A DNA stretch of 64,000 bases from Candidula unifasciata (GCA_905116865.2 CAJHNH020006890.1:1708843-1772842); one strand, 5' to 3'. Numbered from the stretch's first letter, positions 46,009-57,955 are shown. Translations and numbers: made by a program. The notes: generated from the sequence alone by a model not told the origin.

Positions 46009-48019
46009 TGTCACATACCGCTCATGTCACGTGCCTGATTTAAGGATTTCTCCTTAAAAATCAACAGCACTCTGAAATAATAATGGTGAGTCGTTGGCTC
46101 GTATTGGTCTAAGGGATATCCCGTGGCCAATATACGCTCAACTTATTTCGGGAGTAGGGCAACTCAAGCTTTGGCACTACAAAATATATAATATTCCTAG
46201 GCACACTTGTCTGGACACCCCCACTACTATAAAAAGGTAGCTCCCAGGTTATGATAGTATACTATCATAGCCATGTTAACACAGATAACACTTATTACTC
46301 ACACAAACATAAAAGCTGACAGTTAGAATGGTGAAACAGGGATACCCAAGTCAGCCATGAAAATTTATGCATTGTTCAGTGAATGGAGTTCATGAATCAA
46401 TGACACAACCCAGATATTGAAGCAGCCAGATGTAGTTCCTAGACATTACATGAGTTCATCATAGGAATCGCAAGTAGCTAGGGGAAGAGAGCATGTATAT
46501 GAATAGGAGATCACTTATCCCAGTTCGTAGGTCAATGCTCCCCTCAGTCCACGGTGATTCGACTGTAGTTGACTCAATAGGTAGCTATGCCTCGATTTGA
46601 TCTGGTACAAGCCGACTGTCTCACAAATGAGGACACAGGAACTGCATAGGAGCCCAACAAAGCTCTTGAAGACTGTTGTGACCGCTGCCTGTCTCACAGG
46701 TGAGGACGCAGGAACTGCATAAGAGCCCAACTAAGCTCGCGAAGACTGATTCTCTGGATTGATGACACAAGTGTCTGCAATTGTCCACCAGTCCTGGAAT
46801 TCACACACAAGCTCTTGCCATGTTGAGGTAGTGGCAACAATAGGTAGGACTTTTGGGTATGCTTGGTGCCCAGAATGGTATGGGTTGGTGGTTGTTGGCT
46901 GGACTGTAATTCGTCTGCTTGATCTCTGAGGAGGTATCATCCTCTCAGGAAAGAACTCAGAATTAGTAATCAACCTTATTCACACACCAGCTCACCCCAC
47001 ACTCTGCTACCCTTCTCCATTCCTCAGAGTGTAACTCTCAAGAAAAGGAGACAATGTCTACTTTTATTTATCTGTCTGTAAATTAGTACACCAGATAGAA
47101 GACAAGGTATATAGTGGAGATAGATAGACACTACCACCCATAGATCATCCTCTCTCCACCCTCACATCTGCACTCGCAGACATACAATGTATACAGTTAG
47201 TACCGATATATATTTCACGTCTCCACAGGCTGTTCACTACACACTATTGTTTCTGTGTCGAACACACCTTTGACTCAGAGCGTCTAGCTCTGACGTCACA
47301 GCAGTTAACTGTTAAAAGATGACCCAGATTCCATATTTCTGCTAGGAGGCACAAAACTTCGTTTGTCTGGTCCGAGAATAATTACTTGTAGGGTTTAATA
47401 TCTTTACAAATGGTGTGGGTTATGTAGAGCACAAACTATTTAGTCTGCACAGGGAAAGGTTTAATGTTCGGAGTCTGATCTCTAGACATCAAGAACGGCC
47501 CAACTCTGTGCGATCACACAGCTGAATCTTCCCTCTCTGCAGCAGTGGCCAACTTTAAAAAGACATATATTATGGTACTCGTAGACTATAATCAACTTAC
47601 CCAAGCTTAGGAATTCTTCAAAGAGAGAACTGGTACTTTAAATGCGCTAATTTTATTCATAGACTGTATACACGTCTTGACACTTTGGAGATCAGGTGAA
47701 AAAAATGCTGCTCAAAACTACGCTTGGCGTCTCTAGGAAAGAAGTCCCTGTATTCATGCCCAAGCAGTAAACAGGCTTACAGGAATTTCTGAATTAAACA
47801 CCAGAAATCTTCAGCCCACAGTTGCAAGTTTGAAAATGAAGATTTCTCAAAGCAACTAGAGGGTCTAAAAATGAATATTTCACCAGATAAAGGTATACAT
47901 CAATATAAGAGACTATATACCCCTCCGGACGGGTTTAAGTTTGAAATATGACGTGCCTGCTAGGGAAGTCAGCGTCACGACTCGTCAATCGTGTAGGGTT
48001 GGCTGTTCACTCCACGACA
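46009..48019. mobile_element. LTR-like insertion, 2011 bp, 5'-TGTC...GACA-3', 5-bp target duplication
   Basis: It is bounded by GTAGG at 46004-46008 and 48020-48024, starts TGTCACATACC and ends CTCCACGACA. The 61.9-kb paralogue shows the empty site with one GTAGG. TG...CA ends and a 5-bp duplication are the signature of an LTR retrotransposon. There are no internal direct repeats or gag-pol code, so it is best read as a solo LTR or a non-autonomous LTR element. A TATAAAAAGG box (46228-46237) and a perfect 18-bp palindrome (46251-46268) lie ~220-260 bp inside. A ~62-bp direct duplication (46612-46674, 46687-46748) is also present. Confidence 0.8.
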
Positions 48020-48024
48020 GTAGG

Positions 48025-48330
48025 AGAGCGAGCTTTTCTACACAATGTCCTTTGGACCACCATTTAAAGTTTTAACATTTGGAGCATTTTTTTTTGCCTA
48101 AAAGTACTGAAATTTTTTTTTAAATTTTGGATAGTTCCGAAATGTGAAAATATTCCGCGTGTGACCATAGTGGTCTTTCTGCTATAAGAACAGGTTAGTC
48201 ATGTCGTTGATACGTGTGTGAAATGTTATGTTGAGCCTCAAAGCGGGTCTATTCGTCATTTGTTAGTGTGTGATCCGGTTGTGTCGGTTTGGGTTGGTAG
48301 CTAGGCTCCGGTGTACGTAAATACCATATA
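48025..48330. repeat. Dispersed repeat E, copy 1, right part
   Basis: It is colinear with 61920-62225 (TTTGGACCACCA, CGAAATGTGAAAATATT, GTAGCTAGGCTCCGG). Confidence 0.8.
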
Positions 48331-49525
48331 CCCTGGGCACTCAGCTCACGCTTTGAGATCCAAATGTTCAGCAATGAGAATAACTGTGGCATGTTGGGTA
48401 TCGAACTCAAGTGCTCTCTGTTGGAATGGGGTGGGGGATTGAACTCGTAGTGCATCCGAAAGAGGTAGGGAAGGGTGAGGGAAAAGGAGGCTGGATGCCA
48501 TTCAGTCATTTCTTGACGTTGCCGTCTTGCTGGATCCTAACGTGGCCTTTAGCCGGGATTATATGTATCACGTCACCAACCTTTGCTATCAGCCCACTGA
48601 TGGGGTGGTATTGGTGGTTAAGTCTTTTAGACCTGTCAGTATCAATTCACTTGTTTTTCAATATTTACTGTCAGTCATATCTTGTTGTGAGCGCCACTTG
48701 TCATGTTTGTGTTGTATTATGTGGAATGGGGTGGTTTTGATTATAAATGAGTATATGGAAACACACAACTTAGTGTATGCGTACATACACTCGAGCGTTC
48801 ATACACACAGACAACACTACATGTTTGCATTTGCTTTCATACTTATCCGTGTATGCCTACCTATTTGATATTCTGTACACATGCATGCACTTTCATATGT
48901 CTCTAACAATGCCTACATAAATGCACTTACATTCATGGAAAACGTGTACATCCACAGGACACTCACACTTCCATGTCTTGCATGTTATTTTGTGTAGCTA
49001 TGTCTGCAAAATCCTGTCCGTTACGTTCTTATCATGTTCTGATGGATGGTGTGTGTTGATGAGGTTCTTGCTGGTGTATACACTTCATTCCATTTGTTCC
49101 CATTAACAGGTTTGTGCGATTTCACACGTATGTATGCACTCGTTCACCGTATAGTCCCATGCAACCACATAATGTATGGGTTTCCGGAGTGCACGGTCAG
49201 TTTCACACAGACACACACACACACACATACACACACAAATATATAAATATACACGATCACATATATGTATATACACACACAGACACACATATATACATGC
49301 ACACACACATATATTTATATTTCCATGTAATCTTTCATATGCATCCATCCTATACTTAATGCACCCATACTACACGCACTTTTCTTTGTGTATCCACATG
49401 TACTCACATCTATGCATCCATCATACTTACATTACCTCCCTTACGCTAGGGTGTCCGGAGTCACCTCCTGACCTGTCCTTTCTGCTGTCCTGGTCTTTTT
49501 AGTTCTGGTTTGTTTTGATTAGGTA
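48331..49525. repeat. Dispersed repeat E continuation and (AC)n microsatellite
   Basis: 48600-48850 is related to 62290-62560 (CCTGTCAGTATC, CATACA...CTACATGTTTGCA). AC-rich simple sequence occupies about 49205-49310. No gene is present; frames here are translations of AC repeats. Confidence 0.6.
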
Positions 49526-50440
49526 CTATTTAACAGGTTTTTGGATTTCTTTATTGCTATCCACCTTTAGACATTTGTTTGCAGTAATCTGTTGTTTGTG
49601 TTTTAGAAAATACACCTCAATGGGTTTCCTCTCCAATTTGTATTTAGTGCAGTTTATCATATAATGTTCTATTTTATTATCAGGAAAGCAGTCCAGACAC
49701 AGTGGAGATGTACATTTTTCTGGATGCCACCCTAACCTAGCTCTCCATAGTAGTTTGTTAGCTGGGATTTTCAGTTTGTCCCGTACCTGAGTGTTTAGGC
49801 TGGGTTCATTAAAGTTGTTGTATGCATCTCTGCCTTTAGTGCTCATCTGCTATTCGAGTTTCCACATTTTAATGATATGCCTTTTGATTATGCTATTGCT
49901 TTTAGTTTTTCCGAGTCCTACTTCTACTAAAGCATCACAAATAAGCTCCTTTTTTGGCTGCTTGGTCAGCTTTTTCATTGCCTATTACACCTCTATGTGC
50001 TGGCACCAATGCTATGGTGACATAGCATCCTTTTTTTTTTATTAAGTTGGGTTGTTAGATTTATGATCGTTTCTTTAACATCTGGTCTAGTGCTAGTTTT
50101 ATGTGTTTTTAACGTCTGCACTGAGGACAACGAATCTGTCAGTATGGTAAATTTAGTTGGAGGTTTATTTATTACCATCTCTAGCGCTTTGATTCTACCG
50201 ACTAGTTCTGCTGTGCATACTGCCATATGATCTGTTATTTTATATTCTCTCTACATTCCTCATTTGGGAAAAATTACTCCTGCTCCTACTTCTCCTACTT
50301 CGTTCTTAGACCCATCATTATATACAACAAGGTTGTCTGAGTGGTTCTGGTTTATCTTTCGAGCATCCCGTTTCACTCCTTTTTATGCCTCAAACCAGTC
50401 TGACGTTATTTTCATTTGCTCCGATGACTGTTATCTGCTA
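49526..50440 (-). pseudogene. LINE RNase H domain and C-terminal knuckle
   Basis: On the minus strand, through frameshifts: a VVYNDGSKNEVGEVGAG start, FPNEECRE, AVCTAELVGRIKALEMVINK, FTILTDSLSSVQTLKTHK, then PANKLLWRARLGWHPEKC and LCLDCFPDNKIEHYMINC (C-x2-C ... H-x4-C). This is the RNase H to C-terminus order of I/Jockey-group LINEs with RNase H. It is distinct from the other RNase H families in the window. Confidence 0.8.
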
Positions 50441-50673
50441 GAAAAGCGCTAGTAAACTATAGATCATATAGCTAGCTTATAAAAGCTGACATAGACACCG
50501 ATTTCAAAATAATTTTGAGATGCAGATTTATAACTATGCAGAAGGTTACTTTCTTTTTCTTCTTTAGCTCGCATGAAATATATTATCAATATCTGCAATT
50601 TCGTCTCTAGTATCATATTCACTGTGTTTTGTAATTTACTCAGCGACCCGTAAAGTTTGACTTGCATAGGTAT

Positions 50674-50915
50674 TTATCTTGGCCAAAAGTTTTGCCTTGA
50701 TATGTTGTATTTTGGACATTCTTGGAGGACATGATCTGTTGTCTCAGTTGCCGGTCCACATGTGCACTTGGTTGATTCGCCGATTTTAAATATTTTGTAC
50801 ATGTGGCTGCGAAGTCGATTGTGTCGTGTTCTAAGGCGTAGAATAATAACTTGCTCTGGTCTGTCCATAAAATGGTAATCGTCTTTCGCCGGTTTTGGTG
50901 GCTTTCTGATTGCGC
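50674..50915 (-). pseudogene. LINE C-terminal fragment (8.5-kb family)
   Basis: DRPEQVIILRLRTRHNRL and FKIGESTKCTCGPATETTDH, then VLQEC, match DRSEQVIILRLRTGHSRL and VLQDC at 9068-9215. Confidence 0.85.
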
Positions 50916-51429
50916 ACCGGACGCAACAAAATGGTGGCTGGAATTTTCACGTCTCGATTTGTTTACAAAAATCCTATACTTAGCTGTCTACCGTGTATGT
51001 AACCTGCATCTCTGATGAAATAATGACTGTCGGAAGTGTTTCTGAACTGCATCAGGACATTGTGTTTTTGACTGCCTTTATTTTGATGTAAATTCATAGA
51101 CAAGGTCGTCGGACAGCACCGGACGCATCGTAATGGTCAACGAAGCAGCCATGCTATTTCGGCGTTAAGTACAAACGTTGATGCAAGAATGATGCCTATG
51201 ATGCCAAAGTCCTATTTACAGGCGCACACACATGTCAGGGTGGACAATTCGGTCCATATGCCCGTACGTCGATCTAGCTTACCAGAATAAATTAAAATTA
51301 GGTTCTTAAGTCGGAGGCAACCAGCCAGGAGGCGCACGGTAACAATCAGGATGCAACGTAAAAACGCTATAGGAAATATACCTATATCTGCGAACAGAAG
51401 ATTACCATTGTACTGTACCAGCACTTGTT

Positions 51430-51573
51430 CAGGGAATATAAGATAGGTCATTTATATAATGATATTCATTACCCAGAGAAACGAACACGATTGGCGCTCG
51501 GTCTGGACAGAACATCATTAGCCTTTGGATTAGACAAGACACAAAGTACGCTCATGTTTAGCAAGGAAGAACT

Positions 51574-51613
<40 letters not shown>

Positions 51614-52660
51614 GATTTTGATGTAGATGTCATTAGACGTGAGATCTTAAAAATGTTAGAGATAATCAACTTGTTACTCTCCGAAAACTGGAATTAACTT
51701 TGAAATCACAATGCATTATTGACAGTTCAAAAAGTAGTCTGTGGAAAATTGAAAGAGCCACCGAGTTCACTTTCAGGAAAACCGTAGGGGGAAGGAAAAT
51801 TATTTGTTAGAAGCAACGTTTGATTGCTAGTCGAAAGAAATATCGGAGGCAGATCCGTGAGCAACAGAGGCAAGGCTCACCATACCCATGCTAAAGAATG
51901 GCAGCTAATAAACGGTGAACAGAAAAGAAACATGCCAAGCAGCAAAGGCTAGCGTATTGTACTCACTTATGCAGAAAGCAGTGATAGAGGCAGTATCCAT
52001 GATGCTGGACTTATTTTCCAATCAAAAAGTACAGATAGTAGGGACTATCACACTGAAATGAATGGATACATTTTCAGGCACTGGATGGAGAATAATCTTC
52101 TTCCAGTTCTGGACAGACTATCGTGCCTAGCAATGGATCATGCCGCTCAGCATAATGCCGTATCAGGGGAAGACAAAGTACCAACGACAACAAATACAAA
52201 AGATTAAATTAGGACATGGCTTGCTATGGGAAAAGCCAACTTTGACGACACATATTTGAAGGCAGAGTTGTTGCAGCTTGTGAGGAAAACAAATCAGACA
52301 AAGGTGTAAGACACTGACGAAATCATTAATGAATACGGTCACACTTCTCTGCGACTCCCTGCATATCATTCACAACTAAACCCGATAGAGCTTGTTTGGA
52401 CTAAAGTTAAAAGACAAGTTGCCGAAAAGAACAGTAGATATAAAATGTGTGATGTTGAAGTACTGCCCCAAGAGTCCCTCTGTTGAAGTACTGACCCAAG
52501 AGTCCCTCTCACCAACAAACATTCATTTCTGGAAAAAGTGTGTTGAACATGTGCTCCGAGAGCAACACGGGTACTGGCACCGGGTTGGATTACAATTGGT
52601 TGAGCCAGTAACAATTTTTACACTTTTTTGGATCGTCAGATTTGGAATGACTAAAACAAT
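51430..52660 (+). pseudogene. Tc1/mariner-type DDE transposase pseudogene
   Basis: N-terminal part: RTRLALGLDRTSLAFGL (helix-turn-helix-like), then an A33 tract (51575-51608), then IDDFDVDVIRREI. Catalytic part: HWMENNLLPVLDRLSCLAMD, a KVPTTTNTKD block, KANFDDTYLKAELLQLVRKT, DEIINEYGHTSLRLPAYHSQ and LNPIELVWTKVKRQVAEKN, the last holding the final acidic residue (NPIE). Such proteins cut and paste TIR-bounded DNA. Several stops and shifts make it dead. A 34-bp internal duplication containing CCCAAGAGTCCCTCT lies near 52465-52512. TIRs were not located. Confidence 0.85.
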
Positions 52661-52842
52661 TTTTTGATGAGTGGTTGAAACGAATCATCATATAAATTTA
52701 CATTTATCATCAATCCGTCAGGTACATAAACAATTGCAACAAATACATCTCCATATTCAAATGTGTCAGCCATAATACAATTTGATGTACAGTTAAAGAT
52801 ACACCCTGCGGTCTAATGGTGAACGAAGGAAAATAGCAATTA

Positions 52843-53190
52843 TTGCATATTGGGGACATGTTTACAATTAAACAAGGCAGACAGATTGGTTGGATCTGCA
52901 TCACTTAGTGGTAACAAGGCAAATGTGATCAAGGCCCGTTGGGAACATGTAACGAAATCAGAAGAGAAAATAAATTATCATGGCCTGGAGAGAATGATAC
53001 CCTGGAGTGTGACAGTCTGGCCAGCACACTACTCTCATAGTAAAGGCAAGATGGACGTATAATCAGACTGCGTCAGGTACCATTAGAATTGCAACTCTAC
53101 TGAAGACGGAGACGGAGCATGTGAATGCCCCGAGTGCTATGATGACTTTCTTGATTCAGCTAAACTCAGCTCAGTTTAACAATAATGACA
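52843..53190 (+). pseudogene. LINE RNase H end and C-terminus
   Basis: NKADRLVGSASLSGNKANVI, then SEEKINYHGLERM, then through frameshifts the tail also seen at 33.7 kb. Ends near CTCAGCTCAGTTTAAC. Confidence 0.7.
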
Positions 53191-53664
53191 ACAAACAAAT
53201 AAATTTACTTCACCTATCAATGTATTAAAAAGACACGCCTATAAAAAAAAAAAAAAATTGCAGATGTTTACTGTAAAATCTAATAGTTCACTCCTATTAT
53301 TTACAATGGTTCAAAAAGATCAAAGAAATTGGCTGATATTCAGAATCCTGAGCATCTATGGACTAAAAAATACCACTTTTTTTGCGTCTGGAAATTCTAA
53401 GGCTGCATGCAAAAAAATAATTGCGATCTAATTAGCAGTTTTGGAGAAAATGGCTTGCAAGTGTGTTTGTCAATTGTTGAACGAACTATAGCTGTATCTA
53501 GCAACTATTTTGTTGTTGTTATCTAGCAACTTGAGTATTGTTGATGTATTGTTTGAAGCATTGTGACAAGTCAGTGTAGGTACTTCAATTGAAATTATGT
53601 AGGGGGACAAAGCACAAATAACAAACACAATGCTTTAGCCGTTCCCATATCACTGCAAGTATGA
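53191..53664. other. No gene recognised
   Basis: AT-rich DNA with an A14 run. Confidence 0.4.
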
Positions 53665-53825
53665 AGGGAGATTCTTCTTCGCGTTCACCGGCTGTAAAGT
53701 CCTGGTTGTTCGTCCACTTTTAGACTTTAGTCTTGTTACAGAAATCAGGTTTTGTCAGAAAATCTGCTTTACAGTTTCTTTGCAGACTGTCGGTTATAAG
53801 CGCCTCCAACCAGGGCTGCCGAAGT
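53665..53825 (+). repeat. Dispersed repeat D, copy
   Basis: ATTCTTCTTCGCGTTCACC, CTGGTTGTTCGTCCACTTTT and CAGACTGTCGGTTATAAGCG are present in order. It carries GTCTTGTTAC at the position where the 5.3-6.0 kb LINE inserted in another copy. Confidence 0.7.
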
Positions 53826-54700
53826 TGGTACTTATGTAAACATTTGGTTATTGTTGACCCTGCCAAGCAAAACTGTACTTCTGTTACCATGTTTTGGTCC
53901 GTTTTGAAAATTTTGATTAATTATTTAACATTTTGGCATTGTTTCTAACCCACTCCCCCATATTTTTATGGTTAATGTGACTAGGAGAGTACTGTAAAAA
54001 AAAAAAAAAAAGAAAGAAAAAGAAACCCGTGACGTAGCTTTGATGCAAACGTACCATTTGACGTTATTGACAAAGTGCTCTTTTTCATTTTGAAAGGCCA
54101 GTATAGGAGTGTCTGTCCAGACAACCAGCAGGTGGTTATCTTTCATGTCTTTTGCTGCATTTTCATGTCTTTTATAACAATTTAGTTTTTTTAATGCTCA
54201 ATCTTTTCTGAATTAGTTTTATTTCGAAGTATTCTGTGTACTGCAGAAAGAGTTTTCTTTGGACCTTAGTCGTGATGCAGAACTTGAACTTTATATTGAC
54301 CCAATAAACAGACGTATGCTTGGAAACAAAAACGGCAATCTAAGTTTCAAAGGAGATTAAAAATAATTTATCTAAGGGATGTAAGACAAAAGAAAAATTC
54401 AAAGGGATATAACTTTAGCAAAAGTTTACTTTTAGAGAATGTTGCAATAATTAAAACAAATGCACGTAAACCTGGCCGCTAAAATGACTGGCAAATTAAA
54501 CACTAAACAATTAAACCCATTTAGTTTTGACGGTTTGAGAGAAGTTATAAGATGACTTAAGATGTACACAAGCTACAGGCAGGCATTTTGTACGGCATGA
54601 TAAGCACATGCAAAGACACTATTTATGTATACATATATGCTTATTAAAAATTCAGTCGTGTTATACAGTCATTTCCTTGTGAGATACAATTTTTAGTATT
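53826..54700. other. No gene recognised
   Basis: AT-rich DNA with an A-tract at 53997-54011. No conserved motif. Confidence 0.4.
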
Positions 54701-54701
54701 T

Positions 54702-55075
54702 TGAAGCCCTTCTCTGGCTCTTGCCAGGGGCCGCAATATAGCCCGGCCATAAATATGGTCTAATGGCTGAACGCGGTTTCTGGGACCTCTCCACGGTGAT
54801 CCCCATCCACATGGTGGCACTTTGTGTCATCGGGTGTATATTACTTGTGTGATGTCCTGGTGGGGTAAAAATCAACAACAAATTAAAGTTTTCCCTGGCA
54901 CAGGATGCAATTTGGTTATTTTAAGGCCCCGCGCCAGCTGTTGTGGGGGCCTTAAATATAGCATACAGGTTAAAGGGGTTTTTGCGAATTGTGCCTGCGT
55001 GAATCTCATCCGAACGGTAGCACTTTGTGTTACGGGGTTTTGTGACTCGTCGTGCAGTCAGGTGGAGTGAACATG
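54702..55075 (+). repeat. SINE-like repeat F, two tandem degraded copies
   Basis: Copies at ~54702-54895 and ~54898-55075 share a CTGTTG/TTGCCAGGGGCC-type start, a C-G-rich block and GGTGGCACTTTGTGTCA or GGTAGCACTTTGTGTTA. The best copy is at 55735. Confidence 0.65.
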
Positions 55076-55167
55076 GGCTAGTCAGTTGTTATGTAACTCG
55101 CTAGTCTGGTAATTCGACCCAAATAAGGTACACGATTCTGTGTTACTTTAGAGCCTCACCACGGCTG

Positions 55168-55690
55168 TCATAACATGATCCTTGGCCCCTTAGTATCGTG
55201 GGCGTCTTCTAGTGGACACACTAGCACAAAAAACACGCCATTCATCTCGTCTTCCGCTGGATGAACCTGTGTATGATAACTTAGTCCCGTAAATTTCTTG
55301 ATGTTGTCATTCCGGTTTCTTCTTTGCCCTCCTTTTCTTCGACGACTCCTCAATGTTATTTGAAATACAGTCTTTGCAATTGAATCATGTCTGACCACTT
55401 GGCCGAACCAAGCTAGCTTGCGACGTTTCACCACTGCCAAGTGAGGCTCCTGATGTCCTGAATTGTGTTTGTGTGTTTTTTTACATTGGTCTCTGACATG
55501 TTTGTTAGTTTTGTGATCTAAAAAAAAAATAATTCTTAAAACACGTCTATAGCATTATGTTTGAAAGCCTGAATGCTCCTTTCCATTTCTACCGTGCGAG
55601 TCCAACTCTGAAATCCGTATAATAAAATAGACAGTACTAGTGATTTTGTGTGTATCGGCCTTGACTGCGATGCTGATTTTGTTCTTGCAC
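55168..55690 (-). pseudogene. RTE-like LINE C-terminus
   Basis: The minus strand contains LAVVKRRKLAWFGQVVRHDS, a RRRKGGQRRNRNDNIKKFTG block, and KGPRIML at the end. Upstream, frameshifted, is the GFQSWTRTVEMERSIQAF block. This is the common RTE-type tail, distinct from RTE-1, -2, -3 and -A. Confidence 0.8.
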
Positions 55691-55734
55691 GTTGCATTCA
55701 ACTGTGACATCACAGCTTGTGCCATATCAAGTAC

Positions 55735-55881
55735 CCCGGCTGTTGAGAGGGCTCCTATTATAACTTGACGTTTAAACTGGGTTTCTGGGAACTGGGCAGA
55801 TGGGAATTCTCATGCGAATGGTGGCACTTTGTGTCACCAGGTGCCAGTCGCTCGTTTTGCGGTCCTGGTGGGATTGAACGC
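55735..55881 (+). repeat. SINE-like repeat F, copy with intact 3' end
   Basis: CCCCGGCTGTTGAGAGGG, GAATGGTGGCACTTTGTGTC and GGTCCTGGTGGGATTGAACG are present. It ends in CCACTCACTCAC and runs into the tetranucleotide array. Confidence 0.7.
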
Positions 55882-55970
55882 CACTCACTCACTCACTCAC
55901 TCACTCACTCACTCACTCACTCACTCACTCACTCACTCACTCACCCACCCACTCACTCACTCACTCACTG
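55882..55970. repeat. (TCAC)n array
   Basis: About 22 copies of TCAC/CTCA with two CCAC variants, continuous with the end of repeat F. Confidence 0.95.
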
Positions 55971-56265
55971 GGAAATTTGCCTTTACACGTAGAACTCTTT
56001 TTGTGGAGTGTAAGTAGCAATCGGCTACACCACATAACTTTCCGTAGTATGTTAATTGGTGCGAAAGTAGTTGAACGTGGAGAATACAGAACGACTAAGT
56101 GAGTGACGGTCAACCACTACCAGACCGCAAATCAAATGATTTGTCCATTTAGGGATTTGTCCTCTAGGTCTGCCAAACAAGATACAGTTTTGTAGTCTCG
56201 GATCTCAAGCATTCAGGAAGCAGCACGGAGTGGACACCCCAAAAAAAAGTGCTGATATACACCAC

Positions 56266-56545
56266 ACCTGGTGCCCGTGGCTTAGGCGTTGCTAGAGCGA
56301 CTCATAATTCCAACGTACGGCGATCGAAACCCACTGCTGGGTGCGTGGGTTTTCATCATGGTATGGTGGTGTCGCAGGTCTACCCAGCCTAAAATGAGAA
56401 CCACGATGGCTGTCCTAGCCAAGTAAAGACGGCCGGCGTAATGCTGACCACATTACCCACCTAGTGCCCATACATCTGTAAAAATATGGGATCATCTTTC
56501 CATTTGCCTGATGCATCTAAGGCATAAAATGGGAACTTTACTTAT
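56266..56545 (+). repeat. tRNA-like SINE (family 2), most complete copy
   Basis: GTGGCTTAGGCGTTGCTAG (box A-like) and GGCGATCGAAACCCACTG (box B-like) lie ~40 bp apart, as in a tRNA-derived promoter. GTCTACCCAGCCTAAAATG, GGCGTAATGCTGACCACATT and GATGCATCTAAGGC follow. A G run follows at 56569-56582. Confidence 0.82.
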
Positions 56546-56599
56546 ATACCTGCTGCGGTATTGGTATAGGGGGGGGGGGGGGGTGGAACACACCCCATT

Positions 56600-57060
56600 T
56601 CACAATTTACCTTGTTAAATAAATTTATTTTGAACATACCACGACGAGTAAAGAATGAAATGGGTAATTCTGTTTTAATACAATTTCGTTCCTGTGAAGC
56701 TACTGTGTAAATATAACTTCCAATTTTTGTGTCAGTAAAATTAACAGTTTAGTCGACAATTTCAGAATGACTTCTCTTTTACTATACAGTAGATAAAACA
56801 AAAGCAAACACGAAATTGCGTTACGGCACTTAATTATCTATAATATCTTACATTATGTTTCATCATTGGAGAGAATGTAACTTTGAGATGTTCCATGATT
56901 ATTTTGACGCTAAACCAGACTGATACCAAAGATTGCTCCTTTATAAAATATAAATGTGAAATGGTTATCAGTGATTTTACAATAGTCGTAGTAAATTTAC
57001 TGTTAACAAAGATATATCTGTACACATACACACGAACCTAAAGAAGTCAAACGTAAATAA
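56600..57060 (+). repeat. Dispersed module shared with 17.1-17.5 kb
   Basis: It is colinear blocks downstream of a SINE-2 end in both places (CTGTGTAAATATAACTTCCAAT; AGTAAATTTACTGTT). Non-coding. Confidence 0.6.
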
Positions 57061-57489
57061 CGATGTGGACATTAAACCTGTTAGTAGCATGTGTTCGGTA
57101 ACAAAGAACATCGACTTGCGGATGTAAATGGCGTATTTAACAACCGGATATTATGCCAGATTTCGATTTTACAGTAAAATTGCCCTCATGCAGACTCAAA
57201 ATATTACAAACCTATAAGCTAATGTCAGCCAGCTTTAGTTGTTTCCGTTGTGTGTTTGGTTTTTTACTCACAACATGCACTCAACATGGTCTGAAACTTC
57301 TTGAGCTGAGCGGAATTAAGAACTGACATCATAAAACTCTAGGCATTCCTTTACTCGGTCCTCCCTCCCTCTTCAGTAGTCAGGTCAGAGTTTTAATGCC
57401 CATGGTACAAGCAGCAGTGGGATTTTTTTCCGTGTCTTAGGTTTTAAGTTTTCAGATGGCCATTTTGAGCATGTATTTAGTATCGATTG
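57061..57489. other. No gene recognised
   Basis: Nothing recognisable. Confidence 0.4.
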
Positions 57490-57955
57490 AGCTTGTGGGG
57501 ACGGGCCTCGGTGAGCTGGTCCAGGGTTTCTAGTCGGAAAGAAAGTCTTATCCCTTAAGTCCATCGTGTCTGAATTGTCTGCCAGTATCCCTCTGCCAAT
57601 TGCAAAGTCTAACATGTGTCCGATGAACCAACATTAGGCTTGCAACTTTGTCGTTAAGGTAAGCCGGCTGATCTAATAGGCTATCGCAGCGACTATAAAT
57701 ATATCTGCCTTTAAATCTCACAGTATCCGCTGCATAGTCACCATTTTCGTCTTGTGTCTGTCCGAGTACAACCAGTAATAAGTGCAGCAGGAGAAGATCA
57801 AGGCCTGGGAGTTATGACCCAGGTCGATCCACCCTCTGAAGTTGTCTAGGAGATAATGGGCCAAAGCAATTGTTGACCAGGGATCATCTACTGATGATCG
57901 GTAGACTCCGGCTGTACGTGCTCCCGTGTGGAGTTCTTCCTATTATTATATAAGC
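57490..57955 (+). other. RLE-type LINE 3' UTR, copy 3 (no coding part)
   Basis: It begins within the last codons (GACGGGCCTCGGTGAGCTGG) and is colinear with 18661-19105. It has CTACTGATGATCGGTAG near the end and tail TTCCTATTATTATA. A severely 5'-truncated insertion. Confidence 0.8.

Noticed and set aside
46515..46973. gag-like genes inside the LTR-like insertion
   Set aside because: Two short frames with no recognisable capsid, zinc knuckle or protease motif.
49103..49502. His/Thr-rich proteins on both strands
   Set aside because: Translations of AC/GT simple repeats.
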